Shown: positions 1 to 8,920, counted from the first letter of the stretch. The stretch: DNA of 64,000 nt from Rhizobium sp. Root482 (GCF_001426565.1 NZ_LMFA01000023.1:255510-319509), one strand, 5' to 3'. Made by a program: numbers and translations. The notes: generated from the sequence alone by a model not told the origin.

Positions 1-607
1 CCTCACAAGCGCGCCCCGCCCTGTTTCAGGCGAGAGGGAAACCATTTTCTGCCCATCCACCGAATGAAGACTTGCGTCCCGCCCCCATCCGGCACCGGCT
101 CCGCCTCACCACCACGCCTGGCAGCGTATCCAATGACGGAACAGGCATAAGGTGACACGGATTCGTAGGGCGAGGATGAGCGGGGAGGAATTTTTGTCTT
201 GGGGGGTAGTGGGTGGAGGGAGGCTGGCTTCTTCAAAGGGCCGCTGCCCTAGGCTGTGAGGGAGCCGTTCCCACCGTCCAACAGGCTTTTCCCTATAGCC
301 GGCTCTTCTCTCTCCGTCATCCTCGGGCTGACCCGAGGATCTGCGTTCGTGCCCGTTTTCCGTGCTTGCGGTTTGGATCCTCGGGTCAAGCCAGAGGATG
401 ACGGAGGTGGGGTATGAAGACGAGACGAAGGAGGCGCGGAGGTGAAATCCAAAGAGGCTCTTTCCTTGGCAATGCCCGGGGGAAGCAACCCGGGCGAAAC
501 CGCATTGGCGCCTGTACACGACGGTCTTTCGCGTCCAAGGCTTGCATCTTGGCGCCATTCCGCCGAAATAGAAAGCTCGCTTTGTATCTTCAATCGAAAG
601 CAAAACA
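1..607. other. Gene-free stretch at window start
   Basis: I find no convincing gene here. Open frames exist on both strands but have no recognisable domain and no good ribosome binding site. The stretch holds a long inverted repeat (listed separately) and a small GC-rich hairpin near 475-495. The last part is the leader of the sensor kinase that starts at 608. Confidence 0.6.
312..406. repeat. Long inverted repeat with GTCATCCTCGGG arms
   Basis: Left arm 312-341 and right arm about 375-406 are reverse complements over roughly 30 bases with one mismatch and one indel. Each arm contains CCGTCATCCTC and the GACCCGAGGATC core. The two arms are separated by about 33 bases, so the transcript could form a long hairpin. 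Similar GTCATCCTCGGG-type intergenic repeats are common in alphaproteobacterial genomes (family knowledge), so this is probably a dispersed intergenic element. Confidence 0.7.
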
Positions 608-1759
608 TTGGACGACTTTCCCGCCGCTGCCGTCGAGGCGATCGCGCAGATCAGTGTCGTGCCGACCATCCTCGATGTGGTCTGTAAAGCAACCGGTATG
701 CGCTTTGCCGCCGTCGCCCGGGTGACCGCAGACCGGTGGATCGCCTGCAGCGTCCGCGACGAGATTGCCTTCGGATTGCAGCCGGGCGGAGAATTGAAGA
801 TCGAGACGACGATCTGCAACGAAATCCGCGAGCATCGGCAGGCGGTGATCATCGACAATGTCGCCGAAGACCTAGTCTATGCCCGCCATCACACGCCAGC
901 CATCTATGGCCTGCAAAGCTATATTTCGGTGCCGATCCTGCTAGCCGACGGGACCTTCTTCGGGACGCTCTGCGCCATCGACACGGTTCCGCGCCAGCTC
1001 AGCAGGCCGGAAACGACGGGTATGTTCCAGCTCTTCGCCAATCTGATCGCCTTCCATCTCGAAGCCCAACAGCGCAGCGATCAGGAGCGGCAGGGCAATG
1101 AGCTGCGCGAGCAGTTCATCGCCGTGCTCGGCCATGACCTGCGCAATCCGCTCGCCTCTCTGGATGCCGGAACGCGCATGCTGCTGCGCACCGTCGAGGA
1201 CGAGAAGGGAAAATCTGTGCTGGCGCTGATGCAGAGCAGCATTTCACGCATGTCCGGCCTGATCGACAATGTGCTCGACTTTGCCCGCGGCCGGCTGGGT
1301 GGCGGCATTCCGGTGGAGCAGGCCGATCGTGTGCCGCTGCGGCCGGTGATGGAGCAGGTGATTTCCGAACTGCGTATTGCCAACCCCGGCCGGATGATCG
1401 AGGCGGACCTGACCGAGGCGCTGGTGCGCTGCGACGAGGGCCGCATCGGCCAGCTTCTTTCCAATCTCTTGGCCAATGGGCTGACGCATGGCGACCCCGA
1501 GCGCCCGGTTCGCATATGTTCCAGCGTGGATGGCGAGTGGTTCGAGCTTTCGGTGACGAATTTCGGCGAGCCTATTCCGCAAGAGGTGACGAGAGATCTG
1601 TTCAAGCCCTTCGTGCGCGCCTCCGCCAAGGCAAACCTGGAAGGCCTGGGGCTTGGCCTCTATATCGCCTCTGAAATCGCCAAGGCGCACAAGGGCAGGC
1701 TTTCGGTGACCTCGTCGGGCGACGAGACCCGGTTTACCTTTCGCATGCCCAGGCAGTAG
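608..1759 (+). CDS. GAF-domain sensor histidine kinase
   Basis: Predicted soluble two-component sensor kinase of 383 aa. Residues about 20-155 look like a GAF sensory domain (ending in the SVPILLADGTFFGTLCAID region). The dimerisation/phosphoacceptor box is GHDLRNPLAS with the histidine at about 176. The ATPase part has an N-box (SNLLANGLTHG) and a G2 box (GLGLGLYIAS). No membrane segment is visible. The frame is open back to a stop at 569-571 and has no ATG or GTG before the homologous region, so the TTG at 608 is the likely start. No response regulator lies beside it, so its partner is unknown. A hairpin ending in a T-rich tract follows. Confidence 0.85.
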   Translation: MDDFPAAAVEAIAQISVVPTILDVVCKATGMRFAAVARVTADRWIACSVRDEIAFGLQPGGELKIETTICNEIREHRQAVIIDNVAEDLVYARHHTPAIYGLQSYISVPILLADGTFFGTLCAIDTVPRQLSRPETTGMFQLFANLIAFHLEAQQRSDQERQGNELREQFIAVLGHDLRNPLASLDAGTRMLLRTVEDEKGKSVLALMQSSISRMSGLIDNVLDFARGRLGGGIPVEQADRVPLRPVMEQVISELRIANPGRMIEADLTEALVRCDEGRIGQLLSNLLANGLTHGDPERPVRICSSVDGEWFELSVTNFGEPIPQEVTRDLFKPFVRASAKANLEGLGLGLYIASEIAKAHKGRLSVTSSGDETRFTFRMPRQ

Positions 1760-1781
1760 CGCACGAACCGCCGGCCAACCC

Positions 1782-1812
1782 AAAGCGCGCCGCGATCTCT
1801 CGGGCGCGCTTT
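1782..1812 (+). terminator. Stem-loop terminator after the GAF kinase
   Basis: The 10-nt arms AAAGCGCGCC (1782-1791) and GGCGCGCTTT (1803-1812) form a hairpin 22 nt after the kinase stop. It is followed by the pyrimidine-rich CCTGTTTC. This is consistent with intrinsic termination, although the T run is short. Confidence 0.55.
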
Positions 1813-1820
1813 CCTGTTTC

Positions 1821-1858
1821 AGGAGCCGTGGCTTGCCTATGCGCAAACCACGGCTCCT
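1821..1858. terminator. Hairpin between convergent genes
   Basis: AGGAGCCGTGG (1821-1831) pairs perfectly with CCACGGCTCCT (1848-1858). It lies just past the stop codon of dapD on the minus strand and behind the kinase terminator. It has no clear T run on either side, so it may act as a bidirectional terminator or as a 3' end stabiliser for dapD mRNA. Confidence 0.45.
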
Positions 1859-1875
1859 GTGCGAAAAGCCGGTTG

Positions 1876-2736
1876 CTAATCCCGCAGCAATTCGTTGATG
1901 CCGGTCTTCGAGCGGGTCTTTTCATCGACGCGCTTGACGATGACGGCGCAATAGAGGTTCGGTGCCGGCTGGCCATTGGCCATGGTGGCGTTCCCGGACG
2001 GCATGGAGCCGGCGACGACGACCGAATAGGGCGGCACTTCGCCATAGGTGACCTCGCCGGTGGCGCGATCGACGATCTTCGTCGACTTGCCGATGAAGAC
2101 GCCCATGCCGAGCACCGAGCCCTCGCGCACGATGCAGCCTTCGACCACTTCGGAGCGGGCGCCGATGAAGCAATTGTCCTCGATGATCGTCGGGCCGGCC
2201 TGCATCGGTTCCAGCACGCCGCCGATGCCGACGCCGCCGGAAAGATGCACATGGCGGCCGATCTGGGCGCAGGAGCCGACCGTCGCCCAGGTGTCGACCA
2301 TCGTGCCTTCGCCGACATAGGCACCGAGATTGACGAAGGACGGCATCAGGATGGCATTGGGGGCGATATAGGCCGAGCGCCGGACGATGGCATTGGGCAC
2401 GGCGCGGAAGCCGGCCTTCTCGAACTCGTTGACACTCCAACCGTCGAACTTGGAGGGGACCTTGTCCCACCAGGAGGCATCGCCCGGCCCGCCCTTGACT
2501 ACCTCCATCGGGTTGAGCCTGAAGGAGAGGAGCACGGCTTTCTTCAGCCATTGATTGACGGTCCAGTTGCCGTCTTCGCCGCGGTCCGCGACGCGCACCT
2601 TGCCGGCATCGAGCAGGTTGAGCGCGGTTTCCACCGCGTCGCGCACCTCGCCCGTCGTGGCGGTGGTGATGGCGTCGCGATTGTCGAAGGCGGTGTCGAT
2701 GGAATGCGACAGGGAGGCGAGATCATGGGTCGTCAT
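1876..2736 (-). CDS. dapD: 2,3,4,5-tetrahydropyridine-2,6-dicarboxylate N-succinyltransferase
   Basis: Cytoplasmic enzyme of the succinylase branch of lysine and meso-diaminopimelate synthesis. It transfers succinyl from succinyl-CoA to tetrahydrodipicolinate. The 286-aa protein has the expected family length. An N-terminal helical region is followed by a hexapeptide-repeat left-handed beta-helix (about residues 110-230, with runs such as [20 protein letters not shown] and [19 protein letters not shown]). The ATG at 2736 (MTTHDLASL) is chosen over the upstream ATG at 2760 because AAGGA sits 7 nt before it. It is divergent from the LOG-family gene and ends against convergent hairpins. Confidence 0.95.
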   Translation of the reverse strand: MTTHDLASLSHSIDTAFDNRDAITTATTGEVRDAVETALNLLDAGKVRVADRGEDGNWTVNQWLKKAVLLSFRLNPMEVVKGGPGDASWWDKVPSKFDGWSVNEFEKAGFRAVPNAIVRRSAYIAPNAILMPSFVNLGAYVGEGTMVDTWATVGSCAQIGRHVHLSGGVGIGGVLEPMQAGPTIIEDNCFIGARSEVVEGCIVREGSVLGMGVFIGKSTKIVDRATGEVTYGEVPPYSVVVAGSMPSGNATMANGQPAPNLYCAVIVKRVDEKTRSKTGINELLRD

Positions 2737-2955
2737 CGGGAATTCCTTAAACTTCGGCATCTATCGTGACCTGCTCTAGTGCATGATCCCGAAGAATTGA
2801 AGAGTTTTCGGTTGCTGTCGGCGCTGGATAAAGGTGTATGGCACGAATGGCGGCGGCAAGCGATCTTGCAGCCTGCGTGACATTGGCCCCGAAATCGGGA
2901 GAAGGAGCATCCGGCAGCGATGAATTGCCGCCGGTTTGCGGCAGGAAAGTATGAC

Positions 2956-3855
2956 ATGGCAAGGATGAAGAAGAAGAACCTGCGGCGCAAGGACGGGGTC
3001 TGGGACCCGCTGGCGGACAGCGACCAGGCCCGCCACCGGGCAGCCGGCGTGCCGCTGACGCCGCAATCAATGTCGCCGGCCTACCGGCTTGCCTATGCCG
3101 ACGATGATTTTCTCTGCCGCGAGGAATTGCGCCCGGTGCGGCTGCAACTCGAACTGCTGAAGACCGAAATGATGTTGGCCGAGCGCGGCATCACCTCCAC
3201 CGTGGTGATGTTCGGCGGCGCGCGCATCCCGGAACCGGGCGGCGATGCCTGGGCGGCAAAGAACGAGACGCAGCGCCGCAATCTGACGGCGGCCTCGGTT
3301 TACTACGAGGAAGCGCGCAAGTTCGCGCAGCTCTGCTCGCTGCATTCGGCCCAGTCCGACTACAAGGAATATGTCGTCGTCACCGGCGGCGGGCCGGGCG
3401 TCATGGAGGCGGGAAACCGGGGCGCCGACGAGGTGGGCGCGCCATCGATCGGCCTCAATATCGTCCTGCCGCACGAGCAGGCGCCCAACCGCTTCGTGAC
3501 GCCGGAGCTTTCCTTCAATTTCCACTATTTCGCCATTCGCAAGATGCATTTCCTGGTGCGGGCGAAGGCAGTGACGGTGTTTCCCGGCGGCTTCGGCACG
3601 CTGGACGAGCTTTTCGAGACGATCACGCTGATGCAGACCGGCCGCATGGCGCTGGTGCCGCTCATCCTGTTCGGCGAGAAATTCTGGCGCCAGATCATCG
3701 ATTTCCAGGCGCTCGCCGATTTTGGCACGATCGCGCCCAGCGACATGGACCTGATCAAGTTCGTCGAGACGGCGGAGGAAGCCTGGGAAATCATCTCGAC
3801 CTTCTATGAAGCCGTCGATCCCGCATCGATCCCGATGGCTTCGGGCGCACGCTAG
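2956..3855 (+). CDS. LOG-family (Rossmann-fold) protein, possible nucleotide 5'-monophosphate phosphoribohydrolase
   Basis: The 299-aa protein belongs to the LOG / TIGR00730 family, often mis-annotated as lysine decarboxylase. Characterised members hydrolyse nucleoside 5'-monophosphates, including cytokinin riboside monophosphates in plants and plant-associated bacteria. GGGPGVMEA lies at residues about 144-152 and PGGFGTLDE at 210-218, matching the substrate-binding and catalytic motifs. The N-terminal extension of about 60 residues is basic and longer than in short LOG proteins. The ATG at 2956 has AGGAAAG 6 nt upstream, so it is preferred to the ATG at 2920. Whether it makes cytokinin or acts in nucleotide salvage cannot be decided from sequence. 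Confidence 0.8.
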   Translation: MARMKKKNLRRKDGVWDPLADSDQARHRAAGVPLTPQSMSPAYRLAYADDDFLCREELRPVRLQLELLKTEMMLAERGITSTVVMFGGARIPEPGGDAWAAKNETQRRNLTAASVYYEEARKFAQLCSLHSAQSDYKEYVVVTGGGPGVMEAGNRGADEVGAPSIGLNIVLPHEQAPNRFVTPELSFNFHYFAIRKMHFLVRAKAVTVFPGGFGTLDELFETITLMQTGRMALVPLILFGEKFWRQIIDFQALADFGTIAPSDMDLIKFVETAEEAWEIISTFYEAVDPASIPMASGAR

Positions 3856-3929
3856 GCCGGTGCCGGCCGCCGCCTGAACCAATCGGGCTGATCCGCGTTT
3901 CCGCTTTATCCTTGAAGCGGAGACGACCA

Positions 3930-4364
3930 ATGAGCGAGAAAAGCCTTTCCGAAATAGCCAAGAGAATGCGCGATATCGATATCGCCATGCTGTCGACCCA
4001 TACGGACGGCGGCGCCATTGCCGGGCGACCGATGAGCAACAATCGCGAGGTCGATTATGACGGCGATTCCTATTATTTCACCTGGGAGAAATCCCGCATG
4101 GTCGAGGATATTCGCGGCAATTCGAAAGTGTCACTGGCTTTCCAGGGCAAGAAGGCATTTTCGGTGGCGGTGGAGGGGCAAGCCGAGGTGATCAAGGACA
4201 AGGCCGAATTCAAGGACCACTGGACACCGGATCTCGACCAGTGGTTCGAGGACGGCATCGACACCAAGGGCGTGGTGATGATCAAGATCAGCGCGACGCG
4301 TCTCCATTACTGGGACGGCGAGGACGAGGGCGAGGTCAAGCTTTCCGCCAAGCGCCGAAAGTAG
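3930..4364 (+). CDS. Pyridoxamine 5'-phosphate oxidase-like FMN-binding protein (general stress type)
   Basis: A 144-aa protein of the split beta-barrel flavin-binding fold (general stress protein 26 type). The region IDIAMLSTHTDGG...AGRPMSNN followed by YYFTWEKSRMVEDIRGNSKVSL is characteristic of this family; these proteins bind FMN or F420-like cofactors and their substrates are usually unknown. The ATG at 3930 has a GCGGAG ribosome binding site. It lies 74 nt after the LOG gene on the same strand, so co-transcription is possible. Confidence 0.8.
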   Translation: MSEKSLSEIAKRMRDIDIAMLSTHTDGGAIAGRPMSNNREVDYDGDSYYFTWEKSRMVEDIRGNSKVSLAFQGKKAFSVAVEGQAEVIKDKAEFKDHWTPDLDQWFEDGIDTKGVVMIKISATRLHYWDGEDEGEVKLSAKRRK

Positions 4365-4402
4365 GCAGGGCCTCTTTCGGCCCAGTCATGCATTGAGAGA
4401 GG

Positions 4403-4432
4403 AACGGCCGCCCTGTCTCCATGGCGGCCGTT
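4403..4432. terminator. Bidirectional hairpin between convergent genes
   Basis: AACGGCCGCC (4403-4412) pairs with GGCGGCCGTT (4423-4432) in the 87-nt gap between the convergent FMN-binding protein gene and the EF-hand gene. The short T content on both sides makes it a moderate terminator candidate for either gene. Confidence 0.5.
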
Positions 4433-4451
4433 TCAGGTCATGACGAACGCG

Positions 4452-4970
4452 TCAGATCTTCCGGGCGAAATCGGCGGCGTCGAGAACGCCGTCGCTGTTC
4501 TTGTCGCGGCGCTTGAACATCCGGCCGGCCTGCTCGGTCACCTCGGCAAGGCTGAGCGAACCGTTCTTGTCGGCATCGGCGTGCTTGAAGCCCTTGCGGC
4601 CCATGCCGGGCAGCATGGCCGGGCGCATGGCCTTGACCTTTTCCATTGCCGCCGTCTTTTCCGCGCCGGTCTTGTCCCTGGCAGCCCGCCATTCCTTGCG
4701 GACTTCGCGAAACGCCTGGCGCTTGACCTTGATTTCGTCGCGGGTGACTTCGCCATTCCCGTCCGCATCGAAGGTCTTGAAGGCCGCCGATGCCTGCGCA
4801 TGGACCTCGTCCAGCGAAACCTTGCCGTCGCCATTGGTATCGAGCCGCTTCATCATCCGCTCGGCGCGCCGTTCGGGATTGTGCTTGCCCTGGCCGGCAA
4901 AGCTCGGGGTGATGGAACCGGTGAGGGCAAGGGCGGCCGCGAGGCCGGAAATAAGAATGGTGTTGCGCAT
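4452..4970 (-). CDS. Exported EF-hand calcium-binding protein
   Basis: A 172-aa protein with a Sec signal peptide (MRNTILISGLAAALALTGS, likely cleaved after SFA). The mature part has four EF-hand-like loops: DTNGDGKVSLDE, DADGNGEVTRDE, DADKNGSLSLAE and DKNSDGVLDAAD. A charged helix rich in Lys, Arg and Glu separates the two pairs. It is therefore expected to bind calcium in the periplasm. Similar multi-EF-hand proteins are common in rhizobia but mostly uncharacterised. It stands alone, convergent with the FMN-binding protein gene. Confidence 0.85.
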   Translation of the reverse strand: MRNTILISGLAAALALTGSITPSFAGQGKHNPERRAERMMKRLDTNGDGKVSLDEVHAQASAAFKTFDADGNGEVTRDEIKVKRQAFREVRKEWRAARDKTGAEKTAAMEKVKAMRPAMLPGMGRKGFKHADADKNGSLSLAEVTEQAGRMFKRRDKNSDGVLDAADFARKI

Positions 4971-5072
4971 GTCGCAGTCCTTTCAGTGATCATGTCCCTG
5001 GAAGGAAGATAGGCGGGTGCACCGACAACGCCAGTTAAATTTTGGTAATGCGGACTTGGGGTTAGCCCGTGA

Positions 5073-5786
5073 TCAGTCGTCCGACAGAAGCCGGGTGAGG
5101 AAGCCGGTGAGGTCCTCGGTGACGTAATCGACCTCGGTGTCGGTGCCGTTGGTGCGCTCCCAGGTCTCGGCGAATTCATATTCGAAATTGCGCGGCACGA
5201 GGAGCACGGTCTTCATGCCCAGCGTCTTCGGCACGATGAGGTTGCGCGGCAGGTCCTCGAACATGGCGGCATTCTTCGTATCGACCCGGTGCAGGCTCAT
5301 GAACTTGTGATAGGTATCGCCGGCCGGCTTGGGCACGAAATCGGCGGCGACGATGTCGAAGATATCGTCGAAATGGTCGAGAATGCCGAGCGCCCGCGCC
5401 GTCTTTTCCGCATGCGGCACGCTGCCATTCGTGAAGATGAACTTGCGGCCCGGCAGTGCCTTGATGGCCTCGCCGAGCGCCGGATCGGCGGGCACCACGG
5501 TATAGTCGATCGCATGCGCTTTTTCGAGGAAATCGTTCGGGTCGATGCCGTGGTGGAGCATCAGCCCCTGCAGCGTGGTGCCGTGATCGCGGTAATAATC
5601 CTTCTGCAGCGTCTTGGCCGCCACCGGATCCATCTGCAGCAAGGCCGCGACATAGGCGGTCATGTTGCGGTCGATCTGCGAGAACAGATTGACGTGATGC
5701 GGATAGAGCGTGTTGTCGAGATCGAACACCCAGTCGGTGACATGGGCGAAATCGGCTTTGGTGGGCAGGCGGTCGAGCTGGTTCAT
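5073..5786 (-). CDS. HAD-family pyrimidine 5'-nucleotidase-like phosphatase
   Basis: A 237-aa haloacid dehalogenase-family hydrolase of the Sdt1/Phm8 pyrimidine 5'-nucleotidase group. Motif I is FDLDNTLYP (about residue 20), motif II is FTNGS, and motif III/IV is covered by KPAGDTYHKF and FEDLPRNL. Family members dephosphorylate UMP or CMP. The start at 5786 (MNQLDRLPT) fits the family; the open frame extends further upstream but that part is not family-like. In many rhizobia this gene lies near dapD, as here (inference from memory). Confidence 0.8.
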   Translation of the reverse strand: MNQLDRLPTKADFAHVTDWVFDLDNTLYPHHVNLFSQIDRNMTAYVAALLQMDPVAAKTLQKDYYRDHGTTLQGLMLHHGIDPNDFLEKAHAIDYTVVPADPALGEAIKALPGRKFIFTNGSVPHAEKTARALGILDHFDDIFDIVAADFVPKPAGDTYHKFMSLHRVDTKNAAMFEDLPRNLIVPKTLGMKTVLLVPRNFEYEFAETWERTNGTDTEVDYVTEDLTGFLTRLLSDD

Positions 5787-5959
5787 GGCGCTCTTATGCC
5801 ACGGGCGGCGACCAAGGCAAACGGGAAATGCGGGCAAGCCAGGTGTCTGGACGCTGATCGCATCACCCGATCCTTTGCAACGACTGCCGCCCGGCAAAGA
5901 TTCCGTCCAGGGCGACGCCCGGCAATGGATTCTCTGCGCGGCTCATGTTAGCTCGAACC

Positions 5960-6874
5960 ATGCAAACTTGGATTCTCATCACCATCGCGGCTGCCTTCCT
6001 GCAGAATATCCGCTCCTCCCTGCAAAAGCACCTCAAGGGCGTCATGGGCACGACCGGGGCGACCTTCGTGCGCTTCGGCTACGGAGCGCCCTTCGCGCTC
6101 GTCTATCTCGCCATCCTCTGGCGCGGCCTCGGCCATCCGCTGCCGGTACCGGACCGGCATTTCTTTCTCTGGGCGGTCATTGGCGGACTGTCGCAGATCA
6201 CCGCGACCTTCCTTCTCGTTCATCTCTTTTCCTTCCGCAATTTCGCCGTCGGCACCGCCTATTCGCGCACCGAGCCGGCGCAGGCGGCGCTGTTCGGGCT
6301 GATCTTCCTTGGCGAAACGGCCAGCCGCGGCACATTGGTGGCGATCGCCATTTCGGTGGTCGGGGTGATGATCATCTCGGTGGCGCGCACGACGCTCAGC
6401 CTGAAATCGCTGGTCACCTCGGTCTTTACCCGCACCGCCGGCGTCGGGCTCTTGTCCGGCACTTTCTTCGGCCTGTCGGCGGTCGCCTATCGCTCCGCAT
6501 CGCTCAGCCTGGCGCCGAGCCTGCCGCAGCCGGATTTCGTCATGCAGGCAAGCTTCACGCTCGGCTTCGTCATCCTGTTGCAGACGGTGATCATGCTCGC
6601 CTGGATCCTGATCCGCGAACGGGACGAGATGAAGCGCGTGCTTGTCGCCTGGCGGCCGGGGCTGATCGTCGGCTTTGCAGGGGCTTCCGCCTCCTTCGGC
6701 TGGTTCATGGCCATGACGCTGCAGCAGGCGGCGATCGTCAAGGTGGTGGCGCAGGTGGAAATGCTGTTCACCTTCGCTTCGGCGGTGTTCATCTTCCGCG
6801 AATGGATCAACCGGCTGGAGGTGATCGGCTGCCTCTTGATCGTGCTCGGCGTGGTCATGCTGCTGGTGATCTGA
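5960..6874 (+). CDS. DMT-superfamily (EamA) transporter
   Basis: An integral membrane protein of about 304 aa with roughly ten hydrophobic segments arranged as two EamA repeats, typical of drug/metabolite exporters. The second repeat begins near VGLLSGTFFGLSAVAYRS. The substrate cannot be read from sequence. Two in-frame starts are possible, ATG 5945 and ATG 5960; neither has a strong ribosome binding site. The second gives the family-like N terminus MQTWILITIAAAFLQN. It is divergent from the nucleotidase gene. Confidence 0.8.
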   Translation: MQTWILITIAAAFLQNIRSSLQKHLKGVMGTTGATFVRFGYGAPFALVYLAILWRGLGHPLPVPDRHFFLWAVIGGLSQITATFLLVHLFSFRNFAVGTAYSRTEPAQAALFGLIFLGETASRGTLVAIAISVVGVMIISVARTTLSLKSLVTSVFTRTAGVGLLSGTFFGLSAVAYRSASLSLAPSLPQPDFVMQASFTLGFVILLQTVIMLAWILIRERDEMKRVLVAWRPGLIVGFAGASASFGWFMAMTLQQAAIVKVVAQVEMLFTFASAVFIFREWINRLEVIGCLLIVLGVVMLLVI

Positions 6875-6963
6875 GAACGGCGATGCGCTTGATGGAAACA
6901 CTCTGAAAAAATAGACGCCCGATTTTCGGCGGCGTCCGGTTTGTCCGGGTGGTAGAACGTCTC

Positions 6964-8037
6964 ATGCTTTTTGATCTGCCCCCCGAGGAAACCCTCTACG
7001 ACGCGCTTTTGGCGCGCAGCACCGATTACGAAGGTTCGGCCTTCGTTTGCGTCAAGACAACCGGCATTTTCTGCCGGCTGTCGTGTCCGGCCCGCAAGCC
7101 CAAGCGCGAGAATACGATCTTCGTCGATTCGATCGGCACCTGCCTGGAGGCGGGCTTTCGAGCCTGCCGGCGTTGTCGGCCGCTGGAAACCGCCGGCGGC
7201 AAGGATGCGATCGTCGACGATCTGATGCGGGCGCTCGATGCCGAGCCCGAGCGGCGCTGGATGGAGGGCGATATGATCCGGCGCGGCTACGATCCCTCGA
7301 CCGTGCGGCGCGCCTTCAAGCGTCATCTCGGCATCACCTTCCTCGATCTCGCCCGGTATCGCAGGCTCGGCGCCGCTGCCCGGCAGTTGGCCGATGGCGG
7401 CAGCGTCATCGATGCCCAACTCGAGGCGGGCTATGAATCGCCGAGCGGTTTTCGTGCCGCCTTCGCGCGGCTGATCGGGGAGGCGCCGGCGATGACGCAG
7501 GGGCGTGAACTGCTGTATGCCGACTGGATGGAGACGCCGCTTGGCCCGATGGTCGCGGTCGCCGACGAGGCATACCTGCATCTACTTGAATTCCACGACC
7601 GCAGGGGATTGCCGGCCGAGATGGAGCGCTTGAGACGCAGGACGCGCTCCTCCATCGCGCCGGGAAGGACGCCGCCGATCGAACAGATCAAGACGGAGCT
7701 CATGGCCTATTTCAAGGGTGAAAGCGGTGCATTCAACACGCCGCTGGCGCTCAGTGGCACGGCCTTCGAGCGACAGGTCTGGGCGAAGCTGCAGGATATT
7801 GCGCCCGGCCAGACACGCTCCTATGGCGATATTGCCTTGGAAATAAATACGATCAAGGCGGTCCGGGCGGTTGCCAAAGCCAACGGCGCCAACCAGATTG
7901 CCATCGTCATCCCGTGCCACCGCTGCATCGGCTCTGACGGTTCGCTGACGGGATATGGCGGCGGGCTCTGGCGCAAGCAATGGCTTTTGCGGCATGAAGG
8001 CAGGATGGCGGAATTGTTTTCGGAGGAAAAGCGATGA
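6964..8037 (+). CDS. ada: Ada: bifunctional methylated-DNA repair protein and transcriptional activator
   Basis: A 357-aa protein with the full Ada layout. The N-terminal zinc/methyl-phosphotriester domain has cysteines at about 37, 41, 68 and 71 (FCRLSC ... RACRRC). An AraC-type helix-turn-helix spans about residues 95-175. The C-terminal O6-methylguanine methyltransferase domain carries the IPCHR active site with Cys about 318. Methylation of the N-terminal cysteine is known to turn Ada into an activator of the adaptive response. The ATG at 6964 is preferred to the GTG at 6949. Its stop overlaps the next start (ATGA at 8034-8037), so the two are translationally coupled. Confidence 0.93.
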   Translation: MLFDLPPEETLYDALLARSTDYEGSAFVCVKTTGIFCRLSCPARKPKRENTIFVDSIGTCLEAGFRACRRCRPLETAGGKDAIVDDLMRALDAEPERRWMEGDMIRRGYDPSTVRRAFKRHLGITFLDLARYRRLGAAARQLADGGSVIDAQLEAGYESPSGFRAAFARLIGEAPAMTQGRELLYADWMETPLGPMVAVADEAYLHLLEFHDRRGLPAEMERLRRRTRSSIAPGRTPPIEQIKTELMAYFKGESGAFNTPLALSGTAFERQVWAKLQDIAPGQTRSYGDIALEINTIKAVRAVAKANGANQIAIVIPCHRCIGSDGSLTGYGGGLWRKQWLLRHEGRMAELFSEEKR

Positions 8038-8792
8038 ACCAGACGGAGAAAGCACGGGCATTCACGGCATTGCACCGCAAGGGCGATCCGGTGGTGCTCT
8101 ACAATATCTGGGACGCCGGCAGCGCCCGCGCGGTCGCGGAGGCGGGCGCCAAGGCGGTGGCGACCGGAAGCTGGTCGGTGGCCGAAGCCAATGGTTATGG
8201 CGACGGCCAGGAAATCCCGATGCTGCAGCTTGTCGATATCGCCCGCGGTATCGTCGCGGCCACGGATTTGCCGGTGTCCATCGATTTCGAGGGCGGTTAC
8301 GCGGACGACGCGGCGACCGTCGCCTTGAATGTCGGCCGGGTGATCGATGCTGGCGCCATCGGCATCAATTTCGAGGATCAGGTGGTCGGCGGCAGCGGGC
8401 TGCACGCGCTCGACGCGCAGGCTGAAAAGATCAAGGCGATCCGGGCGATGGCGCAGGAGAAGGGCGTGCCCTTCTTCATCAATGCGCGCACCGACCTGTT
8501 CCTCAAGGTTTCCGATCCCGTCCGGCACGCGCCGCTGGTGGACGAAGCGATCGAGCGGGCGGCGGCCTATGCGCAGGCCGGCGCCAGCGGCTTCTTCGTG
8601 CCGGGATTGTCGAATCCGGACCTGATCGGACGGGTCTGCGAAGCCGTGGCCTTGCCGGTCAACATCATGATGCGGTCGGGAATGGATGCAAAAGCCCTGG
8701 CCGGGCTCGGCGTCGCCCGCATCAGCCACGGGCCGGGGCCGTATCGGGCGATGATCGAATGGCTGAAGGCGGAGGCGGGGAAGGTTTACTGA
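8034..8792 (+). CDS. Isocitrate lyase / PEP mutase-family protein
   Basis: A 252-aa TIM-barrel protein of the PEP mutase / isocitrate lyase superfamily. The metal-binding region is SIDFEGGYADD, and NFEDQVVGG and FFINARTDLF match conserved strands. The family cleaves or forms C-C or P-C bonds of 2-oxo acids; the exact substrate here is unknown. It lacks the KKCGH-type catalytic loop of true isocitrate lyase. It is coupled to ada by a 4-nt overlap, an association whose meaning is unclear. The gene ends 54 nt before a strong palindrome. Confidence 0.8.
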   Translation: MNQTEKARAFTALHRKGDPVVLYNIWDAGSARAVAEAGAKAVATGSWSVAEANGYGDGQEIPMLQLVDIARGIVAATDLPVSIDFEGGYADDAATVALNVGRVIDAGAIGINFEDQVVGGSGLHALDAQAEKIKAIRAMAQEKGVPFFINARTDLFLKVSDPVRHAPLVDEAIERAAAYAQAGASGFFVPGLSNPDLIGRVCEAVALPVNIMMRSGMDAKALAGLGVARISHGPGPYRAMIEWLKAEAGKVY

Positions 8793-8845
8793 TGGGGGCT
8801 GGCTGATCGGCTTCGCTGACCGACGTGGCCGGAAATCGGGGCGGC

Positions 8846-8882
8846 TTACCCCCCTCTGTCACTCCGTGACAGAGGGGGGTAA
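8846..8882. terminator. Perfect 17-bp inverted repeat between convergent genes
   Basis: Arms 8846-8862 and 8866-8882 are exact reverse complements (each containing CCCCCCTCTGTCAC or its complement) around a 3-nt TCC loop. The element lies between the convergent PEP mutase-like gene and argB. The A/T ends are short, so it may act as a bidirectional terminator, or it may be a dispersed palindromic repeat. Confidence 0.65.
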
Positions 8883-8920
8883 TTCTCCTCAACCTCCGAG
8901 GCGATCGACCGGAAACAGCA

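Noticed and set aside
106-858. 250-aa minus-strand open frame overlapping the start of the sensor kinase
   Set aside because: It is the antisense of the GAF region and the inverted repeat, has no domain and is explained by the high GC content.
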